Assembly: GCA_902622825.1 (NCBI GenBank)
Contig: CACNRH010000002.1
Location: forward strand, 1-64,000
Source: an uncultured Pelagibacteraceae bacterium
GTDB lineage: Bacteria > Pseudomonadota > Alphaproteobacteria > Pelagibacterales > Pelagibacteraceae
Direction: 5' to 3'
Length of the DNA: 64,000 bases
Shown here: positions 59,397 to 64,000 of the stretch, piece after piece
Numbering within the stretch: the first letter of the stretch is position 1
Layout: each line of letters starts with the position of its first letter
The notes under the pieces: model-generated
What the model was told of the DNA's origin: nothing
Seen by the model: only the letters and a program-made list of their open reading frames with translations
Database searches by the model: none
Made by a program: the position numbers and the translations under genes

Positions 59397-60766
59397 AAAT
59401 TTTTATCTATAACGTATTTTTTTAAATCGCTTAAATTATTTTCCAATACATCAAATTTTTCTTTTTTGTTTGGTAAACTTAAAATCTGTTGGGGTATTGA
59501 AACATCTTTATTTATAGCAATTTTAACAGTTTCAGCAAATTTATATGGATGAGCGGTAGCTAAAATTGCTGTGGGTAAATTATTTTGAATTTTATAGGAC
59601 GCGCCGACGGCTGTTGCAGTGTGAGGATCTATAATAAATCCGAAGTTATTAAAAAAATCTCTTATAATTCTTATTGTATCGTTATCATTAACGGCCTCGG
59701 CCACAAAAAATTTTTTGATTTCATCAAGTTCACTCTTTTCCAGCGAAAATGAGCCTTTGATTTTCAACTCATTCATTAAGTTGTTGACCCTTGCGTCACT
59801 ATAATTTGCAATATCAAATAATAATCTCTCAAAGTTGCTTGAAACTTGTATATCCATACTAGGGGTTAGTGTTGATTTGACTTTGCTAGGTTCGTATTTC
59901 CCAGAATTAATTACTCTAGCTAAAATATCATTCTCATTTGTTGCAACGATAAGTTTTCCCATCGGTAGTCCCATTTTTTTTGCTACGTAACCTGCATAAA
60001 TATCTCCAAAGTTGCCTGTTGGAACAGCAAAATTTGTTTTTTTTGAAAGTTTAAAATAACAATAAAAATAATATACAATTTGACATATTATTCTCGCCCA
60101 ATTAATTGAATTTACGCCTGACATATTAATTTTTTCCCTAAAATCATTATCTGAGAACATTTCTTTTACTGCTTTTTGGCAATCGTCAAAATTACCTTTT
60201 AGTGCAATGTTATAAATATTCTTAGATCCTATAGTTGTCATAATTTTTCTTTGTGTCGGCGAAATTTTGTTGTGTGGATGAAGCACAAAAACATTGATAT
60301 TCTTTTTATCATTCAAAGCAGAAATTGCTGCTGAGCCCGTATCTCCAGAAGTCGCTACTATTATATTTATGACCTTATTCTCTGCTATTTTTAATTCACT
60401 ATAAAGGTTACCTATCACCTGCATTGCTATGTCTTTAAAAGCTAAAGTGGGACCGTGATACAATTCTACAAGAGCTAAATCCTCAAATTTTTTTATTTCA
60501 ACCACTTCATTATGATTAAATTTTGAGTACGATTTTTTAACAATTTTACTAACATCATCTTTAGAAAAATTCTCTTTACAAAAAGAATAAATAATTTCTG
60601 CAGCTAAGTCTAAATAGCTAAGTTTACCTAGTTCGGATATCTCTTCTTCACTAAATCTTATAGGTCCTTTGGGAATAAATAATCCACCATCGGGCGCTAA
60701 ACCTCTTTCAAATATACTTCTAAAATCACAGTTTAGACTTTTATTTCTGGTGCTATAATATTTCAT
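59393..60766 (-). CDS. thrC: Threonine synthase
   Basis: A 457-residue PLP enzyme converting O-phosphohomoserine to threonine. N-terminal MKYYSTRNKSLNCDF and GLAPDGGLFIPK, the PLP-Lys in HGPTLAFKDIAMQ, and the SGDTGSAAI phosphate motif are typical. Its start overlaps surf1 by 4 bp. Confidence 0.95.
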   Translation of the reverse strand: MKYYSTRNKSLNCDFRSIFERGLAPDGGLFIPKGPIRFSEEEISELGKLSYLDLAAEIIYSFCKENFSKDDVSKIVKKSYSKFNHNEVVEIKKFEDLALVELYHGPTLAFKDIAMQVIGNLYSELKIAENKVINIIVATSGDTGSAAISALNDKKNINVFVLHPHNKISPTQRKIMTTIGSKNIYNIALKGNFDDCQKAVKEMFSDNDFREKINMSGVNSINWARIICQIVYYFYCYFKLSKKTNFAVPTGNFGDIYAGYVAKKMGLPMGKLIVATNENDILARVINSGKYEPSKVKSTLTPSMDIQVSSNFERLLFDIANYSDARVNNLMNELKIKGSFSLEKSELDEIKKFFVAEAVNDNDTIRIIRDFFNNFGFIIDPHTATAVGASYKIQNNLPTAILATAHPYKFAETVKIAINKDVSIPQQILSLPNKKEKFDVLENNLSDLKKYVIDKNL

Positions 60767-61416
60767 TGTTTTTTTCTAAAGTATAAAAAATATATCAGTA
60801 TGGATAATGCAACAGAATACCATGTTAAAGCATATTTAAGGTGATTGTTTGTCAAATTTGCTGTTATTACTTTAGGAGTAGGTAGATTAGTCTTTTTACC
60901 TTCAAGGAAAATAACATAATTTCTGAAATTTATACCAGTAAATCTCTTCAAATCATTCTGATTCAAAGAAAACCAAACATTTTTGAAAATATCATTTTTT
61001 GGCTTAAACATGTTTGGTTTTGGAATTTCTCTAAATATGCCAACTATCTCATTTTTTTTTATTACATTGATTGATTTTAGGTCTTTGTAATTCTTGTCTA
61101 TCCATCCTCTATTAACTAATACGTGTTCATTAGAATTTGTCATTAATGGTGTGATAACATCAAAACCTGGTTTGCCAGTTTCATTAAGGCTGTAGAGATA
61201 AATTTGTTTATTGAATTTAAATTTTCCTTCAACCGAAACTCTTTGATAGTTTTTTTTAATTAATTTTGAGTATTTTACCGGCTCCGATTTTAATCCAGTA
61301 TTTATTTGATCGATCAAATCAAGTTTCCATTGCAATCTATAAAGTTGCCATGTTCCTAATGAACAGAAAACTGTAATAAAAAAAATAACAAATATGTTAA
61401 ATAATGTTTTTTTCAA
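60763..61416 (-). CDS. surf1: SURF1 family cytochrome oxidase assembly protein
   Basis: A 217-residue protein with helices at both ends (about residues 5-22 and 195-212) and a periplasmic middle domain. GTWQLYRLQWKLDLI and VLVNRGWI (the conserved NRGW block) are diagnostic. SURF1 assists heme a insertion into the oxidase. Position after coxC is usual in alphaproteobacteria. Confidence 0.92.
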   Translation of the reverse strand: MKKTLFNIFVIFFITVFCSLGTWQLYRLQWKLDLIDQINTGLKSEPVKYSKLIKKNYQRVSVEGKFKFNKQIYLYSLNETGKPGFDVITPLMTNSNEHVLVNRGWIDKNYKDLKSINVIKKNEIVGIFREIPKPNMFKPKNDIFKNVWFSLNQNDLKRFTGINFRNYVIFLEGKKTNLPTPKVITANLTNNHLKYALTWYSVALSILIYFLYFRKKQ

Positions 61417-61423
61417 TTATTTC

Positions 61424-62215
61424 TTAGCTACCCCAGATGTAAATTGCAGCAAATAAAAATAACCATACGACATCAACAAAATGCCAGTACCAGGCTGCTG
61501 CTTCAAATCCAAAGTGATGATCAGGTTTAAAATGTCCTTTCATTGATCTATATAGACAGACTGCTAAGAAGATCGTACCCACTATAACATGGAAACCGTG
61601 AAAGCCTGTAGCCATATAAAAAGTGGAACCGTAAATATTTTGTGAAATTGTAAAAGTTGCATGATGATATTCATATGCTTGAAAACAAGTGAATATAAAA
61701 CCAAGAAAAACAGTGGCCATTAACCCATTTACTAATCCTTTTCGGTCATTTTCCAACATAGCATGGTGTGCCCATGTTACTGTGGTGCCCGATAATAATA
61801 AAATTAAAGTGTTAATTAATGGTATGTCCCATGGATCAAAGGTTTTAATGTCTGCTGGAGGCCAAACATTTCCAATAGCCTCGGTTGGAAAGAGGCTAGC
61901 GTTGTAAAAAGCCCAAAACCAAGCAACAAAAAACATTACTTCAGAGGCGATAAATAATGTCATGCCGTACCTATGTCCAATTTGGACAACAACAGTATGA
62001 TGACCTTGTTTTTCGGCCTCCTCTATGACATCTCTAAACCACATAAAGGATCCGTAAATTAACAAAGCTGTACCAACTAGCAGTAACCACAAGGTTTTCG
62101 TGTGAAAATAATAAACCGCCCCGAACGCAAGTATTAGAGATGCAAATGACGCAAAAATTGGCCAGGGACTTGGGTCAACTAAATGGAAATCGTGTTTTTT
62201 TTCTCCAGAGGACAT
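61424..62215 (-). CDS. coxC: Cytochrome c oxidase subunit III
   Basis: A 263-residue membrane protein of the aa3 oxidase with seven predicted helices. The conserved SEVMFFVAWFWAFYNASLFPT, the LLSGTTVTWAHHA block, and the C-terminal FEAAAWYWHFVDVVWLFLF are all characteristic. It follows ctaG after 2 bp. Confidence 0.96.
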   Translation of the reverse strand: MSSGEKKHDFHLVDPSPWPIFASFASLILAFGAVYYFHTKTLWLLLVGTALLIYGSFMWFRDVIEEAEKQGHHTVVVQIGHRYGMTLFIASEVMFFVAWFWAFYNASLFPTEAIGNVWPPADIKTFDPWDIPLINTLILLLSGTTVTWAHHAMLENDRKGLVNGLMATVFLGFIFTCFQAYEYHHATFTISQNIYGSTFYMATGFHGFHVIVGTIFLAVCLYRSMKGHFKPDHHFGFEAAAWYWHFVDVVWLFLFAAIYIWGS

Positions 62216-62217
62216 AA

Positions 62218-62775
62218 TTAAACTTTACCACCTTTTTCGTAATAATCAGACGAAAAAAAAGTGAAAGATAATGTCACATCTGATATTTCATTAGTTTTGC
62301 TGTCATCAACTACCTCGGGGTCTAGAAAGAATGTCAAAACAAAGTTCTTTTTTTCTCCAGGCTTTAAAGTCTGTTTTTCAAAACAAAAACAACCAATCTT
62401 ATTTAAATAAATACCAAATGGAGAAGGTGATACATTAAATGTTGCTGAACCAGACGATAATTTAGCTGAATTATTCTCAACAAAAAAATTAACATTGTGG
62501 ATTTCTCCTGGTTTAAGTTTTAGAGTATTTTTTTCAGGATAAAACTTCCAATCAAGGTTGCCGTTAGAATTAGTATCAAATCTGATCTTGTAATCTTGGT
62601 TGACTATAATTTTTGGGATTTCTTTATTGGACGCATTTTGAGTTGTACCTCCGAAACCAGTTACTCTACAAAATAAGTCATAAAGTGGAACAGAAGCAAA
62701 AGACAAACCCAGCATTATTAAAAAAATCAATACTAATATAATTGGTGTTAATCTTCTATTGCTGAAACTTATCAT
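62218..62775 (-). CDS. ctaG: Cytochrome c oxidase assembly protein CtaG/Cox11
   Basis: A 185-residue copper chaperone for the CuB centre. One N-terminal helix anchors a periplasmic Ig-like domain; copper-binding Cys are in LFCRVTGFGG and the CFCF motif (KIGCFCFEKQTL). Its ATG overlaps the stop of the upstream 36-residue gene as ATGA. Confidence 0.94.
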   Translation of the reverse strand: MISFSNRRLTPIILVLIFLIMLGLSFASVPLYDLFCRVTGFGGTTQNASNKEIPKIIVNQDYKIRFDTNSNGNLDWKFYPEKNTLKLKPGEIHNVNFFVENNSAKLSSGSATFNVSPSPFGIYLNKIGCFCFEKQTLKPGEKKNFVLTFFLDPEVVDDSKTNEISDVTLSFTFFSSDYYEKGGKV

Positions 62776-62882
62776 ATTTCCCTGTTATAAATTCCTATAT
62801 TGTAAAAAGTCATTAAGAATAAAAAAACTATAAAGATAATCAAGGCAAAGGCAGTAATCATATTTTTTTTTTTATTTTTCAT
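62772..62882 (-). CDS. CoxF-like small membrane protein
   Basis: A 36-residue ORF starting MKNKKKNMITAFAL and ending IGIYNREI. A basic N terminus precedes one hydrophobic helix of ~20 residues (about 8-27). Its ATG overlaps the ctaB stop and its TGA overlaps the ctaG start, each as ATGA. A short, poorly conserved protein (CoxF) is often found between ctaB and ctaG in alphaproteobacterial cox operons. The position supports a real gene; sequence alone is too short to prove family membership. Confidence 0.7.
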   Translation of the reverse strand: MKNKKKNMITAFALIIFIVFLFLMTFYNIGIYNREI

Positions 62883-63796
62883 ATTTGGTAGATGGTATCT
62901 ATAAGTAAAAATAAGAAAAGAAAAAATAGATACATTATAGAATACGTAAATATTTTTTTGGCTAATAAATTTGATTTTTTCTGGTTTTTAGCTTCATTCA
63001 AGTTATAGCATAAATAAATATAATATGATGTTAGAGCGCTACTTAATACAAAGTAATAAAGTGTAACCATTTCAAAGTAATACATGGATAATACTGGCAT
63101 TAGCATCAATAAAGAGTAAACAAAGATATTTTTTTTTGTTTTGTCAGTCCCGGATATTAATGGCAACATTGGTATATTTGCTTTTTTATAATCCTCTGAT
63201 TTATAAAGACTTAGGGCCCAAAAATGTGAAGGTGTCCACAAAAAAATAAGTAAAAAAAGTATCATTGGCTCAGCTGATAAATTCCCTGTTGCTATGGACC
63301 ATCCAATTACTGGAGGTAATGCTCCCGCAGCCCCGCCGATTACTATATTTTGCGGTGTCTTCCTTTTTAACCAAACTGTATATATAAAAAAGTAAAAGCT
63401 AATTGTTAAAAATAACAAAAAGGCTGAAATAAAATTTGACGAAAAATAAAGAAGTGAAATTGAAATTAAGCTGAGAATTATCCCAAAGCTTAAAGCTTGA
63501 TTTTTTTTAACTTTGCCAATCGGAATTGGTCTCAAACAAGTTCTTGACATCAGTGCATCTAAATCGGACTCATACCACATATTTAGAGTTCCTGCTGCTC
63601 CAGCACCTAAAGAAACAGCTAAAAGTGAAACTATTGCCGTAATAATATCCACCTCGGTAGGGGCTATCACTAGACCAACCATACAAGTAAAAAGAACTAA
63701 TGACATGACTCTTGGTTTCATTAAACTAAAAAAGTATTTAAAGTTTTCTACTGAAACTGAAGACTCTCTTTTAGATTTTATCGCGTAAGGTATCAA
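62879..63796 (-). CDS. ctaB: Protoheme IX farnesyltransferase (heme O synthase)
   Basis: A 305-residue UbiA-family prenyltransferase adding a farnesyl tail to heme. Asp-rich motif 1 is NMWYESDLDALMSRT, and the TPSHFWALSLYKSEDYKKANIPMLP segment provides the second. Nine helices are predicted. The start is taken as TTG 63796, one base after the coxA stop; a shorter start near MKPRVMSL would cut the conserved N terminus. Confidence 0.94.
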   Translation of the reverse strand: MIPYAIKSKRESSVSVENFKYFFSLMKPRVMSLVLFTCMVGLVIAPTEVDIITAIVSLLAVSLGAGAAGTLNMWYESDLDALMSRTCLRPIPIGKVKKNQALSFGIILSLISISLLYFSSNFISAFLLFLTISFYFFIYTVWLKRKTPQNIVIGGAAGALPPVIGWSIATGNLSAEPMILFLLIFLWTPSHFWALSLYKSEDYKKANIPMLPLISGTDKTKKNIFVYSLLMLMPVLSMYYFEMVTLYYFVLSSALTSYYIYLCYNLNEAKNQKKSNLLAKKIFTYSIMYLFFLFLFLLIDTIYQI

Positions 63797-63797
63797 T

Positions 63798-64000
63798 TTA
63801 TTTTATTTTAGGAAGCTCTTCAAAAGTATGAAAAGGTGGCGGTGACGCAACTGTCCATTCTAAAGTTGTAGCTCCTTCTCCCCATGGATTTTTTTCTGCT
63901 GATTGTTTTTTTATGAACGCATATAGTATATTTACCAAAAATACTGCTACTCCTATTAATGAAATATAAGAGCCAATTGATGAAACGTAATTCCATCCCG
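63798..64000 (-). CDS. coxA: Cytochrome c oxidase subunit I, C-terminal part
   Basis: Partial gene running off the right edge; the last ~67 codons and TAA stop (63798-63800) are present. The visible part contains the last membrane helix ([19 protein letters not shown]) and the typical tail [27 protein letters not shown]. Subunit I carries heme a, heme a3 and CuB. First visible gene of the cox unit; coxB presumably lies further right. Confidence 0.95.
   Translation of the reverse strand, partial: GWNYVSSIGSYISLIGVAVFLVNILYAFIKKQSAEKNPWGEGATTLEWTVASPPPFHTFEELPKIK

Overview
The window is a gene-dense, very AT-rich stretch of a streamlined alphaproteobacterial chromosome. Intergenic gaps are mostly 0-120 bp, adjacent genes commonly overlap by 1-20 bp, and genes are short for their families. 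The gene content fits the SAR11/Pelagibacterales type or a similar small-genome marine alphaproteobacterium: petABC, a CcrM-type GANTC methylase, an ELM1-family protein, split atpIBEF'F genes, and a carotenoid/retinal cassette ending in a Blh-type dioxygenase. This assignment is inferred from gene content and composition; no 16S rRNA gene lies in the window.

Layout. 1-4065 looks accessory: a PhyH-like dioxygenase, a small membrane protein, a GT-C type membrane glycosyltransferase and a membrane-anchored SGNH hydrolase. 4054-8206 (minus) is the yqeY-dnaG-rpoD unit. 8327-12737 is carAB behind a good sigma-70 promoter. 12734-17444 holds a 2OG-Fe(II) oxygenase, an ELM1-like protein, trxB, an ADP-ribosylglycohydrolase-like protein and an aspartate aminotransferase. 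17486-23957 is uvrB, a pteridine-reductase-like SDR, folB, uvrC, pgsA and a methyltransferase. ilvE (minus) is followed by a MarR regulator, OmpR-type response regulator and histidine kinase (24916-27320), then ubiK-like, lgt, a MidA-like methyltransferase, pgeF, prs, rplY, pth and ychF. 33557-36109 (minus) encodes the cytochrome bc1 complex. 36193-37964 is trmL, hemF and greA. 37961-41890 (minus) is cca, tRNA-Gln, ispE and a TPR protein. 41895-44309 is a uracil-DNA glycosylase, rnhB and ccrM. 44321-46440 (minus) is an FAD monooxygenase and mutY.

46435-58915 (plus) is one nearly gapless run: dciA-like, dsbA-like, smc, atpI-B-E-F'-F, crtI-crtB-crtY-blh, ispH, thrB and rnhA. 58908-64000 (minus) is coxA (partial), ctaB, a 36-residue CoxF-like ORF, ctaG, coxC, surf1, thrC and a peroxiredoxin.

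Energy metabolism dominates: bc1 complex, cytochrome oxidase with its heme and copper assembly factors, F0 ATP synthase, and retinal synthesis. Retinal implies a rhodopsin elsewhere in the genome, since none is encoded here. The MEP-pathway genes ispE and ispH supply isoprenoid precursors. I see no phage, transposon, CRISPR or toxin-antitoxin system.

Most worth checking: an 814-residue SMC with no recognisable hinge domain, a DnaG primase that has lost three of four zinc ligands, a tRNA-Gln 5 nt upstream of the CCA-adding enzyme gene, a GANTC site and inverted repeat abutting the ccrM start codon, an unlabelled small gene joined by ATGA overlaps inside the cytochrome oxidase operon, and a retinal cassette fused in layout to the F0 genes.
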